Source: Streptomyces sp. NRRL WC-3605
GTDB lineage: Bacteria; Actinomycetota; Actinomycetes; Streptomycetales; Streptomycetaceae
Length of the DNA stretch: 64,000 bases
Assembly (NCBI RefSeq): GCF_001509795.1
Contig: NZ_LLZN01000113.1
Coordinates: forward strand, 1 to 64,000
Direction of reading: 5' to 3'
In this document: positions 55,328 to 63,119 of the stretch, piece by piece
Numbering within the stretch: the stretch's first letter is position 1
How the letters are laid out: every line of letters begins with the position of its first letter
The notes under the pieces: model-generated
What the model was told of the DNA's origin: nothing
Database searches by the model: none
Seen by the model: the letters and a program-made list of their open reading frames with translations, nothing else
Made by a program: the position numbers and the translations under genes

Positions 55328-57350
55328 CGGACCGCCGCTGGTCGGGGATCTCGGTGGGAGCCTCCGCCGCCGTCCGCTCCGTCATCCGCGCCCGGTGCGC
55401 CAGGGCGGCCGAACACAGCTCCTGGACCGCCCGGTTGAAGCGCTCCTGCGCCGCAGGCTCGTCCGGTCCCAGCAGGTGCCGCTTCAACTCGGCGCGCTCC
55501 TGGACCAGTTCGTCCTTGCCGGGGTGGCGCACCGCGTCGAGCAGGGCGGGCACCCCGGCCGCGTCCGGGCTGAGCACGGTCGCCGCCCGCACGGTCGGGA
55601 AGGTCTTGCGGAACACGTCCTCCGCCAGTCCGCTGGTGTTGGCCACCGCGTACGGCTTCCCGCTGACCAGGAACTCGCTGATCACACTCGACACATCGCT
55701 GATCAGCAGGTCCGCCTGATTGAAGCAGGAGTACAGGGTGGGCCGGGCGTCGAGGACGATCTGGTGCTCGCCCTCGGGCAGTGACGCCCAGTACGCCTCC
55801 TCCCAGGCGGCCGTGGCCCGCGCCACCGCCTCCGCCCGCCCCGGCTCCGGCGCCGACTGGACCAGCATCCGCTCGACCTGGTCGGCGCCGGGCCGCCCGG
55901 CGAGCGTGGTCAGCCGGTCCAGCTCCCCGGTCAGCGCGGCGAGTTCACCGGTGTCGCGGGTGCGGGGCACGGCGCGCTCACGGTTCGCCGCCCGGATCAG
56001 GTCACGGATGCGCTGGTCGGCCGCCCCGGCCCGCGGGTCCACCGAACCGGTGAGCGGATGCGGCTTGTACAGCACCCGCACCGCGGGGTCGGCGAGCAGC
56101 GCCCGCACCACGTTCTCGCCCGCCTCGATCACCGAGGTGTTGGCCGGGTTGCCGTCCCAGCCCTCCCAGGTCGGCGCGTACAGGACGGTCGTCCACGGCC
56201 CGGCGGGCGGCCCCTGGTACGGCAGGACGCCGTCCAGCTGCGGGCGGCCGATCTCCACGACGTCCTTGTCCTCGACGCCGACCTCGGCGTACGCGTACCG
56301 TTCACGCGCCGCCGGACCGGCCACCCACACCTCGTCGTACGCCTTCGCGTACGGGTTGCACGACGACAGCTTGTCGCTCTCCCCGTGGTTGACGAAGGTG
56401 TGCTTCAGCGTGGGGATGCGCAGGACCTGCGAGGTCTTCCCGGAGTTCGAGGGGTGGATGAGGACCTGGAGCGACGACTCCTCCAGGCGCATCAGCGTGG
56501 ACACCTTCGGCAGGCACAGGATCGGGACGTCGGTCGGCGCGATCTTCTGCACCATGAACCGCTCGCGCAACACGATCAGGGGCCGCCCCTCCAGCTTCGC
56601 GAGCGGCTCGAGCCACATGTTCGCCTGGTAGGCCGAGGACGCGCCGCCGGAGAAGTACAGCCCCGCCGTCGGCCGGTACTCCGCCAGCCAGGCGTCCAGC
56701 CACTCCAGCGCCGCCCGCTCACCGACCGGGCGGCGGCTCGGCAGCAGCCGCAGCAGCAGGTCGGCCAGGCCCAGGACGGCCAGCCCCAGGGACAGGGCGA
56801 CACCGAGGGCCGCGCACCGGGGGTCGCCGGTGGCCGCAGTGACGAGCAGGCCCACCGTGGCGGGCAGCCCGAACAGCAGGAGCCGGGGGCCGGGGCGGCG
56901 CAGCAGCAGTGGAGGCGCGGGGGACAGGCGCAGCGCCGAGGCGTCGATGTTGCGGGTGACGACCGGCAGCGTGCGAGTGCGGCGGACCAGGACGGACACG
57001 GCCTGGATCGCGCAGTGCAGGGCGTAGAAGGCGAGCAGGCCCCCGACGAGCGGGGTGTACAGCGGCTCCTGCTGCTCGCCGAGCCGCAGCAGGGCCACGA
57101 CGAGCAGCAGGTCCCGCAGGACGTGCCGCACGGTGATGTCCGCGTGCGACTTGGCGAACGCCGTCAGCACGACCCGCTGCCAGCGCAGCAGCACGCCCTC
57201 GACGGCCAGGGAGACCGCCGTCGCGGCGAGCAGCAGCGGGACGTGCGGGCGCAGCGCCGCGCCGGCCTGGACGCAGAAGGCGGCGGCCAGCAGGGCCGTG
57301 ACGAGTGCTCCCGCCGGGACGCGGGACAGGGGTGCGGGCAACGCGGTCAC
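55299..57350 (-). CDS. CDP-polyol phosphotransferase, TagF-like, second paralogue with N-terminal membrane domain
   Basis: The 683-residue protein matches the enzyme encoded at 51809 in order and sequence: membrane domain with about five helices (residues 1-210), then the phosphotransferase domain with KHTFVNHGESDK (His), LYAPTWEGWD, YKPHPLTG (His) and SDVSSVISEF. The two are divergent paralogues placed in opposite orientations on either side of the glycosyltransferase. Two polymerases could act as primer enzyme and chain-extending enzyme, as TagB and TagF do, or use different polyols. The start is GTG 57350. It follows the pyruvyltransferase by 107 bases on the same strand. Confidence 0.82.
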   Translation of the reverse strand: MTALPAPLSRVPAGALVTALLAAAFCVQAGAALRPHVPLLLAATAVSLAVEGVLLRWQRVVLTAFAKSHADITVRHVLRDLLLVVALLRLGEQQEPLYTPLVGGLLAFYALHCAIQAVSVLVRRTRTLPVVTRNIDASALRLSPAPPLLLRRPGPRLLLFGLPATVGLLVTAATGDPRCAALGVALSLGLAVLGLADLLLRLLPSRRPVGERAALEWLDAWLAEYRPTAGLYFSGGASSAYQANMWLEPLAKLEGRPLIVLRERFMVQKIAPTDVPILCLPKVSTLMRLEESSLQVLIHPSNSGKTSQVLRIPTLKHTFVNHGESDKLSSCNPYAKAYDEVWVAGPAARERYAYAEVGVEDKDVVEIGRPQLDGVLPYQGPPAGPWTTVLYAPTWEGWDGNPANTSVIEAGENVVRALLADPAVRVLYKPHPLTGSVDPRAGAADQRIRDLIRAANRERAVPRTRDTGELAALTGELDRLTTLAGRPGADQVERMLVQSAPEPGRAEAVARATAAWEEAYWASLPEGEHQIVLDARPTLYSCFNQADLLISDVSSVISEFLVSGKPYAVANTSGLAEDVFRKTFPTVRAATVLSPDAAGVPALLDAVRHPGKDELVQERAELKRHLLGPDEPAAQERFNRAVQELCSAALAHRARMTERTAAEAPTEIPDQRRSATPPQRAHP

Positions 57351-57457
57351 TCCAAGGTCGGCGCGGGACGTCGTGCGTCCGGTTCAACGCTCGGTGGCCC
57401 GGAGACGACACGCTCGCGTCGCCGGACGCCTGGAGTGACCGTGGTGCCGCGGGGTGC

Positions 57458-58858
57458 CTACCGCTGCAGCGCCCGGCGGATGGGGGCGCCGACCACTCGC
57501 CGCGCCCGCCGGTAGACCGACTTGGGGAGCGCGCCGCCGCCGGGCGTGGCCCGGTCCAGGTCGCGCCGCAACCGCTCGTTGTCCTTGGCGAGTTCACCGA
57601 CCCGGCGCTGCAGGAAGGCGAACCGGCCCGCCATCGACGCGAGGTCGAACTCGTTCCAGGGGCGGATGCCCGCCGGGAAGGTGAGCGACCGCATCCGCTC
57701 GTCGAAGGCGGCGCCGCCGTCGCCGTGGGTGAAGGTGTTCTCCAGGCCGTTGCGGTCCAGGAACGCCGTGAACCGCTCGAAGCGCTCGTGGTGCCCGCTC
57801 ATCAGCGGGCCGAAGTCGGCCTGCTCGTACAGCGACGCCGGGTCGAGGTCCTCGGGCAGCTTGTCGATCCGGTGGTGCGGTATGCCGAAGTACCGGCACA
57901 GCTCCAGCGTCCGCGAGTCCCCGCACAGCACGGTCGCCGGGGTGCCGGCGAGCAGCGCGGCGATGTTGCCGTGGATGCGGGAGCCGAAGGAGAAGTCGAA
58001 GCCGCGCAGGTCGTCGATCCAGGTGACCGGGTCGATGTAGACGCGGACCTTGTCCTCCCGGTACATCGGGTGCTCGGGATGCGTCGGCATCGCCGTGACC
58101 CGCCCGTTCGGGTCGGACAGGTCCCGCCAGTACAGCTGCCGGGCGTCGCTGAGGTTCTGCCCGATGAAGCGCAGGTGCGGATAGCGGGCGTGCGCCCGGT
58201 TCAGCACCGTGTCCAGGCCCTGCGACTTCACGGCGCTGTGCGAGCCGTTGACGGCGATCCGGGAGCCGGGGCCGAGGGCCGGCTCCTTCTTGGTGACCGT
58301 GAGTTCCTTGCCGTACAGGAACAGCGACGGGCAGCCGATGACCTCGACGTCCCGGAAGCCGAGGCCGTTGAGGTACTTCTCGGTGAACTCGCCGCGCACG
58401 CCGATCGAGGCGCTGCGGTCCAGCACGGCGGAGACGAACGCGCGCACGGCCGGCTCGATGCCCTTCAGCCGTGCCGCGTTGTAGCCGAGCCCGGCCTGCG
58501 CCCCGACGCCGACCACGACCACGGGGATGCGCAGCTTCTCGACCAGCCGCGTCAGCCGCTTGAGCTGCGGCTCGAACGACGGTCGGAACGCGTTCGCCAG
58601 TGGAATGACGAAGGCGTCGAACTCCTCGTTGATCCTGCCCGCCGCCGAGACGTCCGTGCGGATGCCGTTGGAGACGACCTCCGTGCGCGGGGTCTCGAGG
58701 ATCTTGTGGGTGGCGTCGCTGAAGATCAGGTTGCCGGAGTTGGTGGCGATGACGTCCTGTTCGAGCGCCTCCTCGACGGAGACGACGTCGTACGGACTCT
58801 TGCCCGAACGGAGGAGAAGGCGCCGTGTGCTGCGATGATCCTGGGGAGCTTGTGACAC
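57458..58858 (-). CDS. Polysaccharide pyruvyltransferase family protein
   Basis: The 466-residue protein has the family outline: a Rossmann-like half with VVVVGVGAQAGLGY, the GCPSLFLYG segment, and the FSFGSRIHGNIAALLAGTPATVL region with the conserved His. A C-terminal coiled coil (LQRRVGELAKDNERLRRDLD) is an extra. Such enzymes transfer pyruvate from PEP to sugars as a ketal, giving negatively charged wall polymers to which SLH-type proteins can bind. It starts at GTG 58858. A TAGGGT hexamer (58865-58870, minus strand) lies exactly six bases upstream, indicating a leaderless transcript that probably continues into the TagF-like gene. Confidence 0.85.
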   Translation of the reverse strand: MSQAPQDHRSTRRLLLRSGKSPYDVVSVEEALEQDVIATNSGNLIFSDATHKILETPRTEVVSNGIRTDVSAAGRINEEFDAFVIPLANAFRPSFEPQLKRLTRLVEKLRIPVVVVGVGAQAGLGYNAARLKGIEPAVRAFVSAVLDRSASIGVRGEFTEKYLNGLGFRDVEVIGCPSLFLYGKELTVTKKEPALGPGSRIAVNGSHSAVKSQGLDTVLNRAHARYPHLRFIGQNLSDARQLYWRDLSDPNGRVTAMPTHPEHPMYREDKVRVYIDPVTWIDDLRGFDFSFGSRIHGNIAALLAGTPATVLCGDSRTLELCRYFGIPHHRIDKLPEDLDPASLYEQADFGPLMSGHHERFERFTAFLDRNGLENTFTHGDGGAAFDERMRSLTFPAGIRPWNEFDLASMAGRFAFLQRRVGELAKDNERLRRDLDRATPGGGALPKSVYRRARRVVGAPIRRALQR

Positions 58859-58864
58859 GACGTC

Positions 58865-58870
58865 ACCCTA
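58865..58870 (-). promoter_or_regulatory. -10 hexamer of the pyruvyltransferase gene (leaderless type)
   Basis: TAGGGT on the minus strand ends six bases before GTG 58858 and no ribosome-binding site is present. Confidence 0.45.
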
Positions 58871-59048
58871 GATTTGCCGCAACTTTGATTTCCATAGGCA
58901 ACCGACGCAACCTTTTCCCCGTACGCGGGTCGTGAGCAAGCGGTTACCCCCGGCCCTGTCCGGGAGCTGGAATGCCCGCGCGCCGCACGATCCCCTTCGC
59001 GTAGATTGCCGGAAGGGGAAACGGCGGACACGAGGGAAAAGAGCAGAG

Positions 59049-60176
59049 GTGGCAGGGGCAAGGCAGGGCGTGCGCGAGGCCCGCAGGATCGTCGTCAAGG
59101 TGGGCTCGTCGTCGCTGACCACCGCGTCCGGCGGCCTGGACGCCGACCGGGTGGACGCGCTGGTGGACGTCCTCGCCAAGAGCCGCAGCGGCGGGGAGCG
59201 GGAGATCGTCCTCGTCTCCTCCGGCGCCATCGCCGCCGGTCTCGCCCCGCTGGGGCTGCGCCGCCGCCCCCGTGACCTGGCCCGGCAGCAGGCCGCCGCC
59301 AGCGTCGGCCAGGGCCTGCTCGTCGCCCGCTACACCGCCTCGTTCGCGCGCTACGGCGTCCGCGTCGGGCAGGTGCTGCTCACCAGCGACGACATGAGCC
59401 GCCGCGCCCACCACCGCAACGCCTCGCGCACCCTCGACAAGCTGCTGGCGATGGGCGCCTTCCCGATCGTCAACGAGAACGACACCGTCGCCACGGACGA
59501 GATCCGCTTCGGCGACAACGACCGGCTCGCCGCTCTCGTCGCCCATCTCGTCCACGCCGACCTGCTGGTGCTCCTGTCCGACGTGGACGGCGTGTACGAC
59601 GGAGACCCCAGCAGGCCCGGGACCTCGCGGATAGCGGAGGTGCACGGCCCGCAGGACCTCGCCGACGTCGAGATCGGCAGCGCGGGCAAGGCCGGCGTCG
59701 GCACCGGCGGCATGGTCACCAAGGTCGAGGCGGCCCGCATCGCCGCCGCCGCCGGCATCCCCGTCGTCCTCACCAGCGCGGTCCACGCCGCCGAGGCGCT
59801 CTCCGGCGGCGACACCGGCACGTACTTCCACGCCACCGGCAAGCGCTCCGCCGACCGTCTGCTCTGGCTCCAGCACGCCTCCACCCCGCAGGGCTCGCTG
59901 ACCCTGGACGACGGCGCGGTCCGCGCGGTCGTCGAGCGCCGCACGTCGCTGCTGCCGGCCGGAATCGCCGCCGTGGAGGGGGAGTTCAGCGCGGGCGACC
60001 CGGTCGAGCTGCGCGACCGCACCGGGCGCGCCGTCGCCCGCGGCCTCGTCAACTTCGACGCCAAGGAGATCCCCCAGCTGCTCGGCCGCTCCACTCGCGA
60101 ACTGGCACGGGAACTGGGCGCCGAGTACGAGCGGGAGGTCGTCCACCGCGACGACCTGGTGCTGCTGACGTCCTAG
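59049..60176 (+). CDS. proB: Glutamate 5-kinase
   Basis: The 375-residue enzyme phosphorylates glutamate, the first step of proline synthesis. The amino-acid kinase domain has RIVVKVGSSSLT, LVSSGAIAAG and FPIVNENDTVATDEIRFGDND, and the C-terminal PUA domain (about 280-360) contains GIAAVEGEFSAGDPVEL. GTG 59049 was chosen over the upstream ATG because 39 extra residues would be Arg-rich and cross the promoter region; a TAGATT hexamer lies at 59002-59007. In many actinobacteria it follows obg directly, but here wall-polymer genes lie between. Confidence 0.94.
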   Translation: MAGARQGVREARRIVVKVGSSSLTTASGGLDADRVDALVDVLAKSRSGGEREIVLVSSGAIAAGLAPLGLRRRPRDLARQQAAASVGQGLLVARYTASFARYGVRVGQVLLTSDDMSRRAHHRNASRTLDKLLAMGAFPIVNENDTVATDEIRFGDNDRLAALVAHLVHADLLVLLSDVDGVYDGDPSRPGTSRIAEVHGPQDLADVEIGSAGKAGVGTGGMVTKVEAARIAAAAGIPVVLTSAVHAAEALSGGDTGTYFHATGKRSADRLLWLQHASTPQGSLTLDDGAVRAVVERRTSLLPAGIAAVEGEFSAGDPVELRDRTGRAVARGLVNFDAKEIPQLLGRSTRELARELGAEYEREVVHRDDLVLLTS

Positions 60177-60382
60177 GAGGGCCGTGTTCCGTCTGTTGGC
60201 CGTCCCGCACGCCCCGCCGCCGCGCCGGACGGCCGAAAACAGGGGGAACACCCCGTTGCGAACGTCGTCATGAGGTGGACGTTCCGCAAAACCGCCCCGC
60301 GGGCCCTTGCGGCCTGCTCAACTTTGTCTCACGGACACATTCCGCCGACCGTCCGGTCGGTCACTGCGTGAAGGAGGCCGTC

Positions 60383-60847
60383 GTGAGACGAGTGCGCCCT
60401 GGAACGGCGCCCCGCAGTGCCGGTGGGGCCTCGTCCCGCGCGGCCGGTGAGGAGCGCGCCTTGACGAGCGTCGCGGCCGGCGACCGGTTCGAGCGGCCCG
60501 AGGAACTGCCCCGCCTGTGGCACGTCACCCTCAGCGTCTCCGGTACGGAGGCCCCGCTGAAGGACGTCCGCCGCTCGCTCGAACAGCTGGCCCACGACCA
60601 CCCCTTTCTGCTGACCAGCCGGTACGCGAACGACCACGCGGAGATCCGCTACTGGGAGGAGGCCCGCGACCTGCACGACGCGGCCGCCGTCGCCCTGCGC
60701 CTGTGGGGCGAGCACCGCCAGAGCGCGGGCCTGCCGCCGTGGGAGATCGTGGGTCTCGAGGTCATCGACCGGGAGACGTACCACCAGCGCATCGCCGAGG
60801 GGTACGGGCCGCTGCCGGCCACACCGGTGGGCGTCCACCCGTTCTGA
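60383..60847 (+). CDS. Conserved protein of 154 residues, unknown function
   Basis: The GTG at 60383 has AAGGAGG five bases upstream, which decides the start over the longer frame. The first 30 residues are Arg/Ala-rich; the rest has the compact pattern RLWHVTLSVSG, SLEQLAHDHPFLLTSRYANDHAEIRYWEEARDL, which suggests a small alpha/beta domain. No known motif is recognised. It sits between proB and proA, so it could be co-expressed with proline genes, but proA has its own -10 like element. Confidence 0.8.
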   Translation: MRRVRPGTAPRSAGGASSRAAGEERALTSVAAGDRFERPEELPRLWHVTLSVSGTEAPLKDVRRSLEQLAHDHPFLLTSRYANDHAEIRYWEEARDLHDAAAVALRLWGEHRQSAGLPPWEIVGLEVIDRETYHQRIAEGYGPLPATPVGVHPF

Positions 60848-60927
60848 CCGCCGCCCGGCCCGCGGACGCGTCCCGCGGGCCCGTCTCGCGGTGCGGAATA
60901 CGCGCGGGAACCGCGCGGCGGGCGCAC

Positions 60928-60933
60928 TACCCT
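60928..60933 (+). promoter_or_regulatory. -10 hexamer of proA (leaderless type)
   Basis: TACCCT ends seven bases before the ATG at 60941; no Shine-Dalgarno sequence is present. Confidence 0.45.
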
Positions 60934-60940
60934 TTCTTGT

Positions 60941-62227
60941 ATGACCTCGCTCTCCCCGTACGACGCCATGACCCCGGTCACCCAGGCCGCCTATCGCGCC
61001 AAGGCCGCCGCGGCCGACCTGGCCCCCCTGCCGCGGGCCGAGAAGGACGACGCGCTGCTGGCCATCGCGGACGCCCTGGAGGTCCGCACCAGCGAGATCG
61101 TCGAGGCGAACGCCAAGGACATCGCCAAGGCCCGCGAGGCCGGCACCAGTGAGTCGATCGTCGACCGGCTCACCCTCACCCCCGAGCGGGTCCGGGCCAT
61201 CGCCTCCGACGTGCGGGACGTCGTCGCGCTGCCCGACCCGGTCGGCGAGGTCGTCCGCGGCTCGACCCTGCCCAACGGCATCGACCTGCGCCAGGTCCGC
61301 GTCCCGCTGGGTGTCGTCGGGATCATCTACGAGGCCCGCCCGAACGTCACCGTGGACGCCGCCGCCCTCTGCCTCAAGTCCGGCAACGCCGTGCTGCTGC
61401 GCGGCTCGGCCTCCGCGTACGAGTCGAACTCCGCGCTGGTCCGGGTGATCCGGGACGCCGTCGGCGGCGCCGGGCTGCCCGCCGACGCCGTGCAGCTGGT
61501 GCCGGGCGAGAGCCGGGAGAGCGTGCGCGAGCTGATGCGGGCCCGCGGCCTGGTCGACGTGCTGATCCCGCGCGGCGGTGCCTCACTGATCCAGACGGTC
61601 GTCGCCGAATCCACCGTCCCGGTGATCGAGACCGGTACCGGCAACTGCCACGTCTACGTCGACGCCCACGCCGACCTCGACATGGCCATCGACATCCTGA
61701 TCAACTCCAAGGCCCAGCGCGTCAGTGTCTGCAACGCCGCCGAGACCCTCCTCGTCCACCAGGACATCGCACCCGAGTTCCTGCCGCGCGCCCTGGACGC
61801 CCTCGCGGAGGCCGGGGTGACCGTGCACGCCGACGACAGGGTGATGGCGTACGCCAAGGACTCCAAGGCCACCGTCGTCGAGGCGACCGCGGAGGACTGG
61901 GAGACCGAGTACCTCTCCTACGACATCGCCGCAGCGGTCGTGGACTCGCTGGAGCGGGCGGTCGAGCACATCCGCCTGTGGACCTCCGGCCACACCGAGG
62001 CCATCGTCACCACCTCGCAGCAGGCCGCCCGCCGCTTCACCCAGCTGGTGGACTCCACCACGGTCGCGGTGAACGCCTCCACCCGGTTCACCGACGGCGG
62101 TCAGTTCGGCTTCGGCGCGGAGATCGGCATCTCCACCCAGAAGCTGCACGCACGCGGTCCGATGGGACTGCCCGAGCTGACCAGCACGAAGTACATCGTC
62201 ACAGGTGACGGGCACATCCGACGCTGA
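60941..62227 (+). CDS. proA: Gamma-glutamyl phosphate reductase
   Basis: The 428-residue aldehyde dehydrogenase-fold enzyme carries out the second step of proline synthesis. The N-terminal [21 protein letters not shown] helix, [17 protein letters not shown], and the catalytic Cys264 in [10 protein letters not shown] are present, and the C-terminus has [28 protein letters not shown]. Length is normal. A perfect hairpin follows the stop. Confidence 0.96.
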   Translation: MTSLSPYDAMTPVTQAAYRAKAAAADLAPLPRAEKDDALLAIADALEVRTSEIVEANAKDIAKAREAGTSESIVDRLTLTPERVRAIASDVRDVVALPDPVGEVVRGSTLPNGIDLRQVRVPLGVVGIIYEARPNVTVDAAALCLKSGNAVLLRGSASAYESNSALVRVIRDAVGGAGLPADAVQLVPGESRESVRELMRARGLVDVLIPRGGASLIQTVVAESTVPVIETGTGNCHVYVDAHADLDMAIDILINSKAQRVSVCNAAETLLVHQDIAPEFLPRALDALAEAGVTVHADDRVMAYAKDSKATVVEATAEDWETEYLSYDIAAAVVDSLERAVEHIRLWTSGHTEAIVTTSQQAARRFTQLVDSTTVAVNASTRFTDGGQFGFGAEIGISTQKLHARGPMGLPELTSTKYIVTGDGHIRR

Positions 62228-62251
62228 TCCGGGGCCCTCTCCCACCCGGCC

Positions 62252-62287
62252 GCCGGGCGCCCGCGAAGATCCTCGGGGGCGCCCGGC
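62252..62287 (+). terminator. Hairpin terminator after proA
   Basis: GCCGGGCGCCC (62252-62262) pairs exactly with GGGCGCCCGGC (62277-62287). Confidence 0.75.
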
Positions 62288-62403
62288 GCACAGCCGGGGC
62301 ATATGCGTCCGACACGCGCCCCCGCACGCATCCGCGCCCCGGGAAGGCGTCTCAGCAGGCGGATGAATTTCCATACCGTCTGCCCAAAATGACCCCCCAG
62401 GTC

Positions 62404-62409
62404 TACGCT
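62404..62409 (+). promoter_or_regulatory. -10 hexamer deciding the start at 62416
   Basis: TACGCT ends six bases before a GTG at 62416. It lies inside the nine extra codons of the longer frame (from ATG 62389), which argues for the shorter, leaderless protein. Confidence 0.45.
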
Positions 62410-62415
62410 GGATCC

Positions 62416-62985
62416 GTGCCGGAGGACGTGGGGGGCACGCCGTTCCCTGACGGCTGGGAGCCCGACGACGACCACGACCACGGGGTGCCGGACGAAGAGT
62501 TCGCCTCCGTGGTCTTCGACGAGGCCTTCGTACGCGCGGCCGTGGTGCACGAGCCCACCGCCGTGGAGCGCCTCCTGGCCGCCGCGCAGGCGAGAGCCGA
62601 GGCCTCCGAGGCGGAGGCCCGCAGGGCGCTGGGCCGCGGCGACCGCTTCGACAAGGCCTACGGCGAGCTCACCGGCTTCGGCCACGCCCCTGACTTCGAC
62701 GACCTGGACGACCGCGACCGCCTCGAGGACGGCTACGGCGGCTCCGGGGCGTTCGGCAAGCAGGTCCGCTGGCATCGCCCGGTCGCCTGGGTCCTCGCCG
62801 TCGTGATGGGCGTCGGCATGGTCGCGCTGGCCTTCGCCGCCGTCTACCGGGGCGCTTCCTCCAGCAGCGGCGACCAGGCGCCGGTCCCGGCCACCACCGG
62901 ACTGGAGCAGGGCGGCGGACCGGTGCCCTCGGCCTCCGCCGACTACTCCCGGCCGACCGTCTCGGCGATCCCGCGCACCCCCTGA
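62416..62985 (+). CDS. Single-pass membrane protein with SVVFDExFVRAA motif, unknown function
   Basis: The 189-residue protein has an acidic N-terminal cytoplasmic part of about 110 residues containing EFASVVFDEAFVRAA and a later acidic stretch (DFDDLDDRDRLEDGYG), one membrane helix (about residues 121-143) and a short Ser/Pro-rich outer tail. The first gene after proA, it shares the VVFDE motif with the next gene but not its outer domain. The start is taken as GTG 62416 on the basis of the -10 position; ATG 62389 is possible. No function is known. Confidence 0.8.
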   Translation: MPEDVGGTPFPDGWEPDDDHDHGVPDEEFASVVFDEAFVRAAVVHEPTAVERLLAAAQARAEASEAEARRALGRGDRFDKAYGELTGFGHAPDFDDLDDRDRLEDGYGGSGAFGKQVRWHRPVAWVLAVVMGVGMVALAFAAVYRGASSSSGDQAPVPATTGLEQGGGPVPSASADYSRPTVSAIPRTP

Positions 62986-63007
62986 CGGAAGGGGCTCGGA
63001 CCCCGGA

Positions 63008-63031
63008 CGAAGGGGGGACCGCCCCCTTTCG
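63008..63031 (+). terminator. Hairpin between the two VVFDE-motif genes
   Basis: The 10-base arms at 63008-63017 and 63022-63031 pair with one wobble around a four-base loop; an overlapping CGGCCG palindrome follows. Confidence 0.5.
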
Positions 63032-63107
63032 GCCGACCGGCCGAATCCGATGAGTACCTGTCAGAAGTTGTCCTGTGGGCGGGCGTTTACCCGGGCTCCG
63101 CGCGACC

Positions 63108-63113
63108 TACCCT
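63108..63113 (+). promoter_or_regulatory. -10 hexamer of the last gene (leaderless type)
   Basis: TACCCT ends six bases before ATG 63120; TTTACC lies 16 bases further upstream as a possible -35. Confidence 0.5.
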
Positions 63114-63119
63114 GAAGAT

